From an uncultured Gammaproteobacteria bacterium (GTDB lineage Bacteria; Pseudomonadota; Gammaproteobacteria; GCA-001735895): a stretch of DNA of 50,866 bases. Of this stretch, positions 17,141 through 26,399 are shown one piece after another. How positions within the stretch are numbered: the stretch's first letter is position 1; each line of letters begins with the position of its first letter. The notes under the pieces were generated by a model. It did no database searches. It saw nothing but the letters and a program-made list of their open reading frames with translations, and was not told the origin of the DNA. Location of the stretch: the NCBI GenBank assembly GCA_913061315.1, contig CAJXUC010000024.1, positions 1 through 50,866 of the forward strand. Direction: 5' to 3'. Position numbers and translations under genes: made by a program.

Positions 17141-18388
17141 ATGCAAAGTCAAAACAGGGTCGCCGTTATTGGTGCCGGTATTGTGGGTTTAAGCTGCGCG
17201 CTGTGGTTACAGAAAAAAGGTTTTTCAGTCACGCTGATCGATCCAGACGTACCTGGGTCTGGTACTTCGTCTGGTAACGCTTGTACTATTGCTGACTATG
17301 GTTGTATTCCTGTCAACAACCCGAGTATTTTCAAACGATTACCCTCTTTGTTGTTTTCTAAAAATAGCCCACTGACGGTTAATATTTCTTATGCACTAAC
17401 CCACCTGCCTTGGTTACTAAAATTCTTATCAAACTGCCGACCTTCACGTGTCTCTAAAATTATTGACAGTCTCGGGTTGATTTTGCAACAGTCTTATCAA
17501 GGTTTGAATCCATTACTTGAACTCAGTGAGTCACAACACCTGATGGCTCAAAAAGGTTGTATGCACGTTTATGAAACGCTGGCAGAATTTAAAGCGGCGC
17601 GTGTTACGAATGAAATTCGTAGGCAACAGGGCTCTGAATATATCGAACTGGAACATGCAGACATCATTAATCTTGAACCCAAACTCAAACCCATTTTCGA
17701 AAAAGGGATCCTATTCGAAAGCGCGAGTCAAACTTTGGACCCTCAATCACTGAGCACTCGTTATTTTAATTGCTTTCTTAAAAGTCAGGGCACTTATATG
17801 AGTCAACGCGTAGTGGAAACTGTTTCCGATGGTGACATTGTGAAGTTAAAACTGGATAGCACAGATAGCCCTCTTACTTTTGACCATGTTGTTATTGCAG
17901 CAGGCGCATTTTCAAAGAAAATCAAAGGCATTGGAGCGAAACACTTGCCACTAGATACTGAACGCGGATATCACATTCAATATGCAAACCTGCAATCGAA
18001 TGTTAGCCGTCCAATTAGTTGGAGCCAGGCTGGCATATACGCAACACCGATGAATGACGGTTTACGCTTCGCTGGAACTGTCGAAATAGCCGGCAACAGC
18101 CTCAAGAAAAACCAGCAAGTTTTAGATTATATTACTAGGAAGGCTAGTCAAATGTTTGACCTCCCTCATCAACCTGATCAAGACTGGCTTGGCTTTAGGC
18201 CTACTTTGCCTGATGCGCTGCCCGTCATCGGACATAGCCCAGTATCAGACCGAATTATTTTTGCATTCGGGCATCATCACCTTGGCCTGACTCTGTCAGG
18301 TATTACTGGGAAACTCATTTCAGAGCTCCTCAATAATGAGCCTTTGAGCCTTGATATATCAGCGTTTAGTCCAGATCGGTTTAATTAA
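17141..18388 (+). CDS. DadA-like FAD-dependent D-amino-acid dehydrogenase/oxidase
   Basis: 415 residues, DAO-type FAD oxidoreductase. The N-terminal dinucleotide motif VIGAGIVGLSCALWLQKKG (8-26) and GSGTSSGNACTIADYG match DadA-like enzymes; the C-terminal GFRPTLPDALPVIGHSP and GHHHLGLTLSGITGKLI close the FAD site. Such enzymes oxidise D-amino acids, or in sister groups D-hydroxyproline and other secondary amines, at the inner face of the membrane and pass electrons to the respiratory chain. The substrate is not certain. It faces a LysR gene and, beyond that, a dipeptide importer, which suggests a role in using imported amino compounds. Confidence 0.88.
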   Translation: MQSQNRVAVIGAGIVGLSCALWLQKKGFSVTLIDPDVPGSGTSSGNACTIADYGCIPVNNPSIFKRLPSLLFSKNSPLTVNISYALTHLPWLLKFLSNCRPSRVSKIIDSLGLILQQSYQGLNPLLELSESQHLMAQKGCMHVYETLAEFKAARVTNEIRRQQGSEYIELEHADIINLEPKLKPIFEKGILFESASQTLDPQSLSTRYFNCFLKSQGTYMSQRVVETVSDGDIVKLKLDSTDSPLTFDHVVIAAGAFSKKIKGIGAKHLPLDTERGYHIQYANLQSNVSRPISWSQAGIYATPMNDGLRFAGTVEIAGNSLKKNQQVLDYITRKASQMFDLPHQPDQDWLGFRPTLPDALPVIGHSPVSDRIIFAFGHHHLGLTLSGITGKLISELLNNEPLSLDISAFSPDRFN

Positions 18389-18580
18389 ATTAAGCGACTA
18401 TTTCGAACTCAGTTAGACCGTCTTAAAAGCTAATAGTCAATATTGCAGCTAAATCATGTTCTGCATCAAATGCCAACTCAGGGCTGCGAAAAATGCCCAT
18501 AAATATAAGAGCTTTGGTAAAAAACTAAAAATTGAACCGGTGAAGCTGGATTGATTCTGGAAAATGGTTCAGCAGATATT

Positions 18581-19522
18581 TTATGCACTGAGTTCACGCC
18601 CAATCGAGATGATCAGGCGACGCATCCATTGATGGGCTGGATTGTGATGTAACAATGGACTCCACGCCATTTTTAAATCAATCGATGGAATACGAAACGG
18701 TGGTTGTTTAATCACTAAACGAGGATTGTCCTTTTGCATTCTGGCAGCCCTCTCAGGAATAGTCACAATCAAGTCTTTTTCTTCTGCAAGTAACATAGCG
18801 GACTGATAGTGACGAGTGAAAACACTAATACGCCGATTTTTCTTCATTCGGGTTAGGGCTTCATCTACCCAACCAAGGTGTTGTACATCACCAGGGTTCA
18901 TACCAACACCGACCCCCATGCCCGTTTTACTGACCCAGATATGTTGCGCTTGCAAATAACTATCGAGGGAAAAGTCCTGCATAATTGGATTATCGACACT
19001 GAAAAGGCAGGCGAAATTGTCACTCCAGATGGTTTGCTGATGGAACGACTCGGGAATTTCGTCAAACCGATTAATCGCCATGTCCACCTTACCCTGTTCA
19101 ACGTCCAGAAAGGTCACATCGCTGGGCGTCATAATATCCAATATGACGCCAGGAGCTTCCTGACGAAGACGGCTTAGTATTGGCCTTAACAGGGTCGACT
19201 CAGCATAGTCACTGGCCATGATTCGAAATACTCGTTCAGAACTGGCCGAATCGAATGACTTTTGAGGTTGTACCGCCTTATCGACAGTTGACAATACACT
19301 TCGAATCACAGGCTTTAATTGTTCGGCTCGTTCTGTTGGTGTCATTCCTTCACTGGTGCGTACTAGCAACGGATCGTCAAACATCACCCGTAAACGTCGC
19401 AAGCTATTGCTCATCGCAGGCTGACTAATACCCAGTTGACTAGCTGCACGAGTAACATTTCTCTCTCGAAGTAACACATCTAGGTAGGTCAGTAAGTTAA
19501 GATCTATGCGCCCAATATTCAT
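18581..19522 (-). CDS. LysR-family transcriptional regulator
   Basis: 313 residues. Winged helix-turn-helix at residues 7-65 (LNLLTYLDVLLRERNVTRAA, SQLGISQPAMSNSLRRLR) and a periplasmic-binding-protein-like effector domain from about 95 to 305. The start MNIGRIDLNLL is usual for this group (NodD/LinR-like subfamily). It lies between the DadA-like gene, convergent with it, and the dipeptide importer operon on the same strand, upstream of it on the map but downstream in transcription. It may control the importer or the oxidoreductase; ligand unknown. Confidence 0.92.
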   Translation of the reverse strand: MNIGRIDLNLLTYLDVLLRERNVTRAASQLGISQPAMSNSLRRLRVMFDDPLLVRTSEGMTPTERAEQLKPVIRSVLSTVDKAVQPQKSFDSASSERVFRIMASDYAESTLLRPILSRLRQEAPGVILDIMTPSDVTFLDVEQGKVDMAINRFDEIPESFHQQTIWSDNFACLFSVDNPIMQDFSLDSYLQAQHIWVSKTGMGVGVGMNPGDVQHLGWVDEALTRMKKNRRISVFTRHYQSAMLLAEEKDLIVTIPERAARMQKDNPRLVIKQPPFRIPSIDLKMAWSPLLHHNPAHQWMRRLIISIGRELSA

Positions 19523-19881
19523 GATATGAATACTAACTTTAATCCATATTTATTTCTATTATAGTTTAGTCAATTCTGATGAGTGTCAGGCTTATTTTTA
19601 GATTGCACTTGCGAAAGCATCAGGATGTTGACAGATAAGATATGAATGTTGCTATTAAAAACTTAACTTTTGAAGTGGCTTTAAAACTTTTAGGTAAAAG
19701 TTATCTCACGTTGAATAGAAATGTCATTTTTTAGTAGCCTACTTTAATGAATCAAGGAAGAAATTTTACGTTCTATTTTAATTTATATTAATGGGCCATT
19801 AAAAAAGTACGATACGGCTTTAAGCTATAAATTCGACTCCCTTTTAATCAAACTGATTACTGAACCAACCGACTTAACTCC
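19523..19881. other. Intergenic region between LysR gene and dipeptide importer
   Basis: 359 AT-rich bases without a gene. It holds the promoter side of the LysR gene and the 3' end of the importer operon. A 15-bp inverted repeat, TTAATGG-G-CCATTAA, lies at 19788-19802; its one-base centre rules out a normal terminator, so it may be a binding site. Confidence 0.45.
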
Positions 19882-20826
19882 CTAGTCTTTATACAGTTTA
19901 GGGTTATAGACATCACGTAAGAAATCACCCATCAGATTGATCGTGATGACAATGACGATCAGGAACAATCCCGGAATCAAGGTAATCCACCACGAACCTG
20001 AAAACAGGTATTCTTTGCCGATGCTAATCAATGACCCAAGGCTAGGTTCGGTGACCGGCATACCGAGCCCAAGGAATGACAAAGCAGCTTCAGTAATGAT
20101 CGCATTAGCAATTTGTACAGTAGAAATGACAAAAATTGGCGACAAACAATTAGGTAATATGTGCTTGAACATGATCCGCACTGAGCCAAATCCCATGACA
20201 TGAGCGGCATCAACATACTCCTTCTCTTTTTCAGCCAGTACAGATGAGCGTACTGTTCTGGCGATTTGAGGCCATTCGGATAAACCAATGACCAGAATCA
20301 AGATCACCATGGCCCAACTGGAATAAGTCTCGCCGTCGAAGGCACTCTTGACAATAGCGAGCACGATGATCGCGACCATCAGCGTTGAGAAAGATAGTTG
20401 CACGTCGGCAATGCGCATCAAAATACTGTCAACCTTGCCACCCATATAACCAGACACCAATCCAATCGTGATACCTATCGTGCCTTGAAATAAAACCGCG
20501 AAAATTCCAATCAACAACGACACCCGCATACCATATAAAATCGTGCTCCAAAGATCACGACCCTGATCGTCAGTACCGAATAAGAACCGAGAATCAGAAT
20601 CTTCAATCCAGACCGGAGGTAATTCAGAGTCCATTAAATCAAGCTGACGCAGGTCATAGGGGTCAAATGGTGCGATGAGTGGCGACAGTATGGCAAGGGT
20701 CGCCAGTATCAAGAACACCACGCTACTAACGATGGCAACTTTGTCACGACTGAAATAATAGAATAAATCTGATTGTTTAATGCGTTGCCATCTTGACGAC
20801 GCATTGCTTATTTGTTGCTGACTCAT
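19882..20826 (-). CDS. dppC: Dipeptide-type ABC importer permease, DppC-like
   Basis: 314 residues. Inner-membrane permease of the peptide/nickel ABC importer family. An N-terminal cytoplasmic tail and first helix (VVFLILATLAILSPLIAPF) precede the family motif LFGTDDQGRDLWSTILYGMR; five further helices carry the binding-protein-dependent transport domain, with the EAA-loop YVDAAHVMGFGSVRIMFKHI. It overlaps dppB by four bases (ATGA) and is last in the operon dppDF-substrate binding protein-dppB-dppC. Confidence 0.93.
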   Translation of the reverse strand: MSQQQISNASSRWQRIKQSDLFYYFSRDKVAIVSSVVFLILATLAILSPLIAPFDPYDLRQLDLMDSELPPVWIEDSDSRFLFGTDDQGRDLWSTILYGMRVSLLIGIFAVLFQGTIGITIGLVSGYMGGKVDSILMRIADVQLSFSTLMVAIIVLAIVKSAFDGETYSSWAMVILILVIGLSEWPQIARTVRSSVLAEKEKEYVDAAHVMGFGSVRIMFKHILPNCLSPIFVISTVQIANAIITEAALSFLGLGMPVTEPSLGSLISIGKEYLFSGSWWITLIPGLFLIVIVITINLMGDFLRDVYNPKLYKD

Positions 20827-21803
20827 TGATTACCACCCACCAGATCGACCATGGGATTAATAACCCCATAAAGTAAATCGACCAGTGTGTTCACCACAAC
20901 AAACAAGAAGCCAACAAACATGATATAAGCGGTAATTAACGGGATATCGGATCGATTGACTGCTTCAAGAAACATAAACCCCATGCCCGGCCACTGAAAT
21001 ACTGACTCCGTCAGGATGGTATAAGCCACCATGATGCCAATTTGCACACCACCCACTGTAATCACCGGTAACATGGTGTTTTTAAGCGCATGTTTCATAT
21101 AGACTTTATACGAGCTCAAACCTTTGGCACGGGCAAATTTAACATACTCAGTGCTCAGTACTTCGAGCATTTCAGCCCGAACCAAACGGATGAATAGCGG
21201 CAACATGATTGACGACAAAGCAACCGCGGGCATGATGATGTGCAATAAACCATCACCACTAAAAAAGTTACTGTTCCAATATCCCCACATCTCCACCGTC
21301 TCGCCACGACCAAACGATGGCATCCAACCAAGTGTGACTGAGAAAATAAAGATCAATCCGATTGCGGTTAAAAATACCGGAATTGAAATACCAATGACAC
21401 TAATCGCCATGGTTAATCGGCTAAACCAGTGGCGTGGGCGTATAGCTGTAAAGACACCGAGTGGAATCGATATCACAATAATAAGTATGGAGGCTGCGAA
21501 CGACAGCTCTAAGGTTGCCGGCAATTTTTTAAGAATGACGGTCATTGCTGGTTCTTTAAAGAAGTACGAGTTGCCTAAATCTCCTTGTACCGCGCGGCCT
21601 ATGAAACGACCAAACTGGATAATGGTTGAATCATTTAAACCGAGCTCTTCGCGAAGCAATTCGCGTTCTTCGGATGATATAGAATTGGCTGCCAGTTCTC
21701 GGGTTGGATCACCCAGGCTGTCCTGAATGGCAAAGCAAGCAATACTGATGATCGACATCACGAGCATCGCTTGAAGTAAGCGCTTTAATAAAAATTGAAG
21801 CAT
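20823..21803 (-). CDS. dppB: Dipeptide-type ABC importer permease, DppB-like
   Basis: 326 residues with six predicted helices. It opens MLQFLLKRLLQAMLVMSIIS, typical for DppB/OppB, has ELGLNDSTIIQFGRFIGRAV in the periplasmic loop and the EAA-loop EYVKFARAKGLSSYKVYMKH. Forms the heterodimeric membrane channel with the DppC-like protein. It follows the substrate-binding-protein gene after 78 bases, where a stable stem-loop lies. Confidence 0.93.
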   Translation of the reverse strand: MLQFLLKRLLQAMLVMSIISIACFAIQDSLGDPTRELAANSISSEERELLREELGLNDSTIIQFGRFIGRAVQGDLGNSYFFKEPAMTVILKKLPATLELSFAASILIIVISIPLGVFTAIRPRHWFSRLTMAISVIGISIPVFLTAIGLIFIFSVTLGWMPSFGRGETVEMWGYWNSNFFSGDGLLHIIMPAVALSSIMLPLFIRLVRAEMLEVLSTEYVKFARAKGLSSYKVYMKHALKNTMLPVITVGGVQIGIMVAYTILTESVFQWPGMGFMFLEAVNRSDIPLITAYIMFVGFLFVVVNTLVDLLYGVINPMVDLVGGNQ

Positions 21804-21831
21804 AGGATTCGAATCATAATAAAAGGAAGAT

Positions 21832-21862
21832 AAGCTGACTCGTATTAACTTCGAGCCAGCTT
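21832..21862 (-). other. Stem-loop between substrate-binding protein and permease genes
   Basis: AAGCTGACTCG and CGAGCCAGCTT pair with one A/C mismatch around a 9-base loop. There is no T run after it on the minus strand. Such hairpins between a binding-protein gene and its permeases typically protect the upstream mRNA segment and give an excess of binding protein. Confidence 0.65.
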
Positions 21863-21881
21863 AGGGTAACGGACTAACCGA

Positions 21882-23438
21882 TTAATCGATGACTAGATCG
21901 CCCAAGTATGGGAAATTCATCGCATTAACGATAGGCTCGATGTTGACGCCTTTGCGAGCAGCCCATGCCAGATTTTGCCAATGTAATGGAACAATCCCTG
22001 CTTCTTGATAAATACGTTCCTCTACGGCTTGAAGCATGCTGGCGCGCTTGGCTGGATCAGTTTCTTGGTTCGCTGCCATTGTGCTTTCATCAACAAAACT
22101 ACTGCTATAGTTACCTGAGTTGTAAGCACCCATACCCGTGTCACTATTCGGTGTCATAGTTAAAAACTCATTAAAGTTAGCGCTATCTTCAGTATCTGAA
22201 TGCCAACCGATCATCATTACATCAGCAGCACGATCGTCAAACATTGGCCAGTATTGGGCTTTAGGCATAGTTTGAAGATCAATTTTGATGTTGATTTTTG
22301 ACAACATGACGGCCACTGCTTGGGCAATTTTATCGTCATTCACATAACGATTATTAGGCGCCATCATCGTTAAAGTGAAACCATTCTCGTAGCCCGCTTC
22401 TTTCATCAGATTTCGCGCTTCTTCAAGGTCAAAACGGGGTGTTAATTTAGGATTATGACCAAGATAACCTTCAGGGCTCATTTGACCTGCAGTGGTCGCA
22501 AAACCTTTCATAATTTTCTTCACGATAGCATCGTTGTTGACGGCATGGACGATCGCCTGACGAACACGAATATCTTTCAATTCTGCACGACGTTCCTGGT
22601 TCATTTGAAACATGATGATACGTGTGCCAGCCTTAGTTATTAAGTTAGCTTTGCTGTTGCTACGAATTTGACCAAAATCGTTGGGTGAAACCGGTGCTAT
22701 CATATCAACGCCGCCAGACAATAATGCAGCAACACGAGTTTGCTCATCTTTAATCGGTGTAAATATAATTTTATCGACGTTACCTGGCGAACTCTTATCC
22801 CAATAATCTGAGAAGCGTTCGAATTCAATTTTTACACCTTGCTCGCGAGAGGTCACTGTAAAAGGGCCCGTTCCCGACTGGTTAGTCGAAGCAAATGATG
22901 CACCGTTCTTTACAATCTCGCCCTTGTCTTTACCGTTACTGTCCGTGCCGGTATAAAACTTACGATCCATTGGGAAAATATAGGTCGCAGTGTGCAATAC
23001 CAAAGGATAGGGTCCCGTAGTCACCAAATCGATGGTGTAATCATCAACCACGTTTAGTGCACTAAAGTTAGTGAAAATACCCTTGAAGTCTTGGCTGTTC
23101 TTGAGGCGGTCAAATGTCCAGCTAAAGTCAGCTGCCGTCATTGAATTACCGCTATGAAACTTAACACCTTTACGTAAGTTGAATCGAACGGTTGTGTCAT
23201 TTAAGCGCTCATGACTAGTCGCTAGACGATTTTCGAAACCAAGATCTTTGGTCCAACGGATCAAAGGATCAAAAGTCATGTGCGCCAGTTGTAAAACACC
23301 GCCCGATAATTGCTCATGAATATCGAGTGTGACGGGATCGGCGTCATAGGCTAAGCGTAGTGTTTTTGCATCGACGACTGTAAACGCAAGCATCCCCGCG
23401 CAAAACAAGCCTCCCATTAGCTGTAGTTTATTCTTCAT
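21882..23438 (-). CDS. Peptide ABC importer substrate-binding protein
   Basis: 518 residues, SBP family 5 (DppA/OppA). A signal peptide (LMGGLFCAGMLAFTVVDAK) is followed by LRLAYDADPVTLDIHEQLSG, the usual start of the mature protein, and the motif VRFNLRKGVKFHSGNSMTAA. No lipobox cysteine is at the cleavage site, so it is a soluble periplasmic protein. It is the second gene of the importer operon after the fused ATPase gene. The ligand may be a dipeptide or another small cationic or amino compound; sequence alone does not decide. Confidence 0.92.
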   Translation of the reverse strand: MKNKLQLMGGLFCAGMLAFTVVDAKTLRLAYDADPVTLDIHEQLSGGVLQLAHMTFDPLIRWTKDLGFENRLATSHERLNDTTVRFNLRKGVKFHSGNSMTAADFSWTFDRLKNSQDFKGIFTNFSALNVVDDYTIDLVTTGPYPLVLHTATYIFPMDRKFYTGTDSNGKDKGEIVKNGASFASTNQSGTGPFTVTSREQGVKIEFERFSDYWDKSSPGNVDKIIFTPIKDEQTRVAALLSGGVDMIAPVSPNDFGQIRSNSKANLITKAGTRIIMFQMNQERRAELKDIRVRQAIVHAVNNDAIVKKIMKGFATTAGQMSPEGYLGHNPKLTPRFDLEEARNLMKEAGYENGFTLTMMAPNNRYVNDDKIAQAVAVMLSKINIKIDLQTMPKAQYWPMFDDRAADVMMIGWHSDTEDSANFNEFLTMTPNSDTGMGAYNSGNYSSSFVDESTMAANQETDPAKRASMLQAVEERIYQEAGIVPLHWQNLAWAARKGVNIEPIVNAMNFPYLGDLVID

Positions 23439-23491
23439 ACTAGTTTCTCCGTTAGTGACTTATGATTATTGATTAGTGAGTTGAATAAATA

Positions 23492-23513
23492 GGCGGTTTT
23501 TACGAAAGCCGCC
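23492..23513 (-). terminator. Stem-loop between fused ATPase and binding-protein genes
   Basis: GGCGG/CCGCC extended by a G-T and three A-T pairs gives a nine-pair stem with a four-base loop. On the minus strand it is followed by TATTTATTC, a poor T tail, so it probably terminates only part of the transcripts or stabilises the end of the ATPase message. Confidence 0.55.
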
Positions 23514-23526
23514 AAAAAAGTAATTT

Positions 23527-25251
23527 CTAGTTAGGTGCTTTAGTTATTCTGCTTGATTCGTAAATGTTATCAAATCGTGGCATTAAACTCAGTAGTTCAG
23601 CGCTATAGGCATTTTCAGGGTGTTCGAAAAACTGCTCACTTTCTGCTGTTTCCAAAATCATTCCATGACGCATGATAGAGACTCTGTCGCACATTTGCCG
23701 AATAACCGGCAAATCATGGCTGATGAATAACATGGTTAAACCAAGTTCATCTTGCAAGTCCTTCAATAAATTAAGAATCTGGGCCTGAACCGACACGTCA
23801 AGTGCTGAAGTAGGTTCGTCGCAAATTAATAACCGAGGCCGACTGGCTAAAGCGCGTGCAATAGAAATACGCTGGCGTTGGCCACCGGAAAATTCATGCG
23901 GATATTTTTTACCTGACTGACGACCCAAACCGACATGATCAAGTAGGTCGCCAACAATCTGGCTGACGTCTCCTTGCGGCGCGATTTTGTGAAATAAGAT
24001 CGGCTCGGCAATGATATTTTCAATTTTCATGCGCCCGTTGAGTGACGAATAAGGATTTTGGAAAACCATCTGTATTTGTTTACGTGCATTTCTGATAGCG
24101 ACCTTGTCTGGATTGCCAACCAGCTCGAGGCCGTCGAATTGAATTGATCCACTATCCGGTTTTTGTAGCCCTGCCACCATGCGTGCAATGGTTGATTTAC
24201 CCGAACCACTTTCACCAACAAGGCCATAAGTTTCACCTTGCTTAACGGTTAAATTGACATTCGATGTTGCCTGCAAATAACGACGATTGCGTTCAAACAT
24301 CGCATCACGCGTGATGAATCTTAGATTCAAGTCTTTAATGACAAGCAAGTCATCACTATGAGTATGACGAACACCCTGTCCTAACCAATGAGTTGTAACA
24401 TCGATGCTATCAAGACCTTTCTCCGTGGTTTCAATATACTCAACGAGTGGGAATCGGTCGGTTTTGATATTTGACCGAGGTACAGCACTGATCAGGCTTT
24501 TAGTATAGTCGTGGTTGGGTGAACCTAAAATTTGTGCAGTGTCACCAATCTCCACCAGATTACCCCGATACATAACAGCGACTCGATCGGCAACGTTAGC
24601 AATAACGCCCATGTCATGCGTCACCAGTAGGCACCCAACATTGTGTTCTCGACAAAGACCTTTGATCAGCGTTAGGATTTGATCCTGTACTGAGACGTCG
24701 AGCGCCGTTGTTGGCTCATCAGCGATAATTAGTTCAGGCTTACCTGCAAGAGCAATCGCAATGACGACGCGCTGACGCATGCCACCAGAAAACTGATGGG
24801 GAAATTGTTTAATTCGAATCTCTGGATCAGGAATACCAACTTGAGCGAGTAGCTCGATTGCATATTGGCTGGCTTGCTGTTGATTCATATCGAGACAATT
24901 GATGATAGTTTCAACCATCTGATTTTCAATCGTAAACAGAGGATTTAACGAGGTCATCGGGTCTTGGAAGATAAAGCCAATGCGTGACCCCCTTACCTTG
25001 AGAATTTGTTTGGCGTTAAAATTGGAGATTAAATCGTCATTCAGATAAATGTCGCCCGACGTGACGCGTCCAGGCGCGCTAAGTAATTGAACAATACCAT
25101 TACCTATAGTTGATTTTCCTGCGCCAGACTCGCCGACCAGACCTAAAATTTCACCGGCATGTAATTCAAAACTAACGTTATTAGCGGCACGCTCTGTCTT
25201 CCCACGCCCGGGGAATTCGATACATAAACTCTTGATCGTTAATAAAGGCAT
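23527..25251 (-). CDS. Fused double ATPase of dipeptide-type ABC importer (DppD-DppF)
   Basis: 574 residues containing two complete ABC ATPase domains in one chain. Domain 1 (about 1-260): Walker A GESGAGKSTIGNG, signature FSGGMRQRV, Walker B LIIADEPTTALDV. Domain 2 (about 305-560): Walker A GESGSGKSTIARM, signature FSGGQRQRI, Walker B LLICDEPTSALDV. This replaces the separate DppD and DppF proteins. It is the first gene of the leftward operon and energises the two permeases downstream. The oppD and oppF genes further right are separate, so the two importers in this window are of different subtypes. Confidence 0.94.
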   Translation of the reverse strand: MPLLTIKSLCIEFPGRGKTERAANNVSFELHAGEILGLVGESGAGKSTIGNGIVQLLSAPGRVTSGDIYLNDDLISNFNAKQILKVRGSRIGFIFQDPMTSLNPLFTIENQMVETIINCLDMNQQQASQYAIELLAQVGIPDPEIRIKQFPHQFSGGMRQRVVIAIALAGKPELIIADEPTTALDVSVQDQILTLIKGLCREHNVGCLLVTHDMGVIANVADRVAVMYRGNLVEIGDTAQILGSPNHDYTKSLISAVPRSNIKTDRFPLVEYIETTEKGLDSIDVTTHWLGQGVRHTHSDDLLVIKDLNLRFITRDAMFERNRRYLQATSNVNLTVKQGETYGLVGESGSGKSTIARMVAGLQKPDSGSIQFDGLELVGNPDKVAIRNARKQIQMVFQNPYSSLNGRMKIENIIAEPILFHKIAPQGDVSQIVGDLLDHVGLGRQSGKKYPHEFSGGQRQRISIARALASRPRLLICDEPTSALDVSVQAQILNLLKDLQDELGLTMLFISHDLPVIRQMCDRVSIMRHGMILETAESEQFFEHPENAYSAELLSLMPRFDNIYESSRITKAPN

Positions 25252-25841
25252 ATTGGCTAATTAAGCTAGTTGGCTTTCGGTACGGATTGCGGATTAATCC
25301 AAACGACTACAACTGTTCGTCCACTGTTAGTTGTATAGGAAATCATTATACTTAAAATAATATCATCTTGGAGCATAAATCGGTACACAAAGCTTTCATT
25401 GAAACTAATAAACTTTAACGGCTCCTAGCCGCGAGTCAATATCTGGCCTTTTCCCCTCAGCCAAGTGTTTGCAACTCATACAGAGGGTTTATTTTCGATG
25501 TATGGACACCCACCAAACTCGTCTCCCTTAGCAGCAAAATTTTACGTGTTGTCGATTGTTACTTGGCTGCCTTTACCCTATATGAATATAAAAGTGTGAG
25601 TCGTCGTGCTGAACTGCCTCACCTTCAAGTACCAACAGTGATTGGACCATACTCGACCTTTTTCAATAACGGTCGAAGACAGCTATTGGTATTGAAGCAG
25701 CAATTTAATTACCGAGTGGAATTAGAGTGTCAAAGGATGCATTCCGTGACACTGCTCACGTGACTAATGACCCAGCACTTAACTTTTGTATCAGCAAAAA
25801 AGGTTAATACTAGTTCAAGATAATAATTGATGACTAAGAGC
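25252..25841. other. 590-base region without a recognisable gene
   Basis: No coding sequence I can support lies between the importer operon and the DUF1285 gene; short open frames here have no recognisable protein and no ribosome-binding site. It must contain the promoter of the leftward importer operon. No convincing hairpin, repeat or RNA gene was found. Confidence 0.5.
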
Positions 25842-26399
25842 TTATTCATCGCAAATGCCTAGGCTAAATTCAGCCCCCATACTGTGGACAATAAGTTGGG
25901 TATACCCGTCACGCTCAACTGCTTGCGCTATATTGGCTAAATCAAAAAAAGCACTTCGGCTAATAAGCGCTTCTAATCCATTTCGAAAATGAATGTAAGG
26001 TCTTGGTAACTGGGTAACCGGGTCTGTATCAACCCGAATAGGATGCTGTGCATCAGCAACAATGCTGTCCCCAAGTGTTGTTGTAAAGGTTAACGCTTGA
26101 TGGTCACTGCCCGCTATTTTTTCCATGGCTGTTGCTACAAACGGTGCGTCATCGACTTGTATTGCAAGCTTTTCTCCAGGTGTAACCAGATAATGAATAT
26201 CACCCTCACGACGCAATACACTGGCGAAAAGTTTAACTAAAGCAATGCGTTGAAATGGACGACCTTCATGAAACCATTGGCCATCGGCTTTGATCTGAAT
26301 ATCGATTTCACCAACATGCGCCGGTTGCCATTTCTTTTTGGCATGACCCAAAGATTCGGCCTGTTGAATGCTAGCGAGCAATTGATCTAATTTAGGCAT
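25842..26399 (-). CDS. DUF1285 family protein
   Basis: 185 residues, matching the DUF1285 family found widely in Proteobacteria. Family features seen are the N-terminal WQPAHVGEIDIQIKADGQWF region, HEGRPFQRIALVKLFASVLR, and YLVTPGEKLAIQVDDAPFVA. No signal peptide or membrane segment, so cytoplasmic. No biochemical function is established for the family. It stands alone, leftward, with 664 bases of apparently regulatory DNA between it and the formate dehydrogenase genes. Confidence 0.88.
   Translation of the reverse strand: MPKLDQLLASIQQAESLGHAKKKWQPAHVGEIDIQIKADGQWFHEGRPFQRIALVKLFASVLRREGDIHYLVTPGEKLAIQVDDAPFVATAMEKIAGSDHQALTFTTTLGDSIVADAQHPIRVDTDPVTQLPRPYIHFRNGLEALISRSAFFDLANIAQAVERDGYTQLIVHSMGAEFSLGICDE

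Noticed and set aside
19788..19802. Inverted repeat TTAATGG-G-CCATTAA as terminator of the dipeptide importer operon
   Set aside because: The one-base centre cannot form a hairpin loop and there is no T run; kept only as a possible binding site.
25563..25763. 66-residue open frame in the gap before the DUF1285 gene
   Set aside because: No ribosome-binding site, no recognisable motif; nothing beyond chance for this length. Short opposite-strand frames here are no better.
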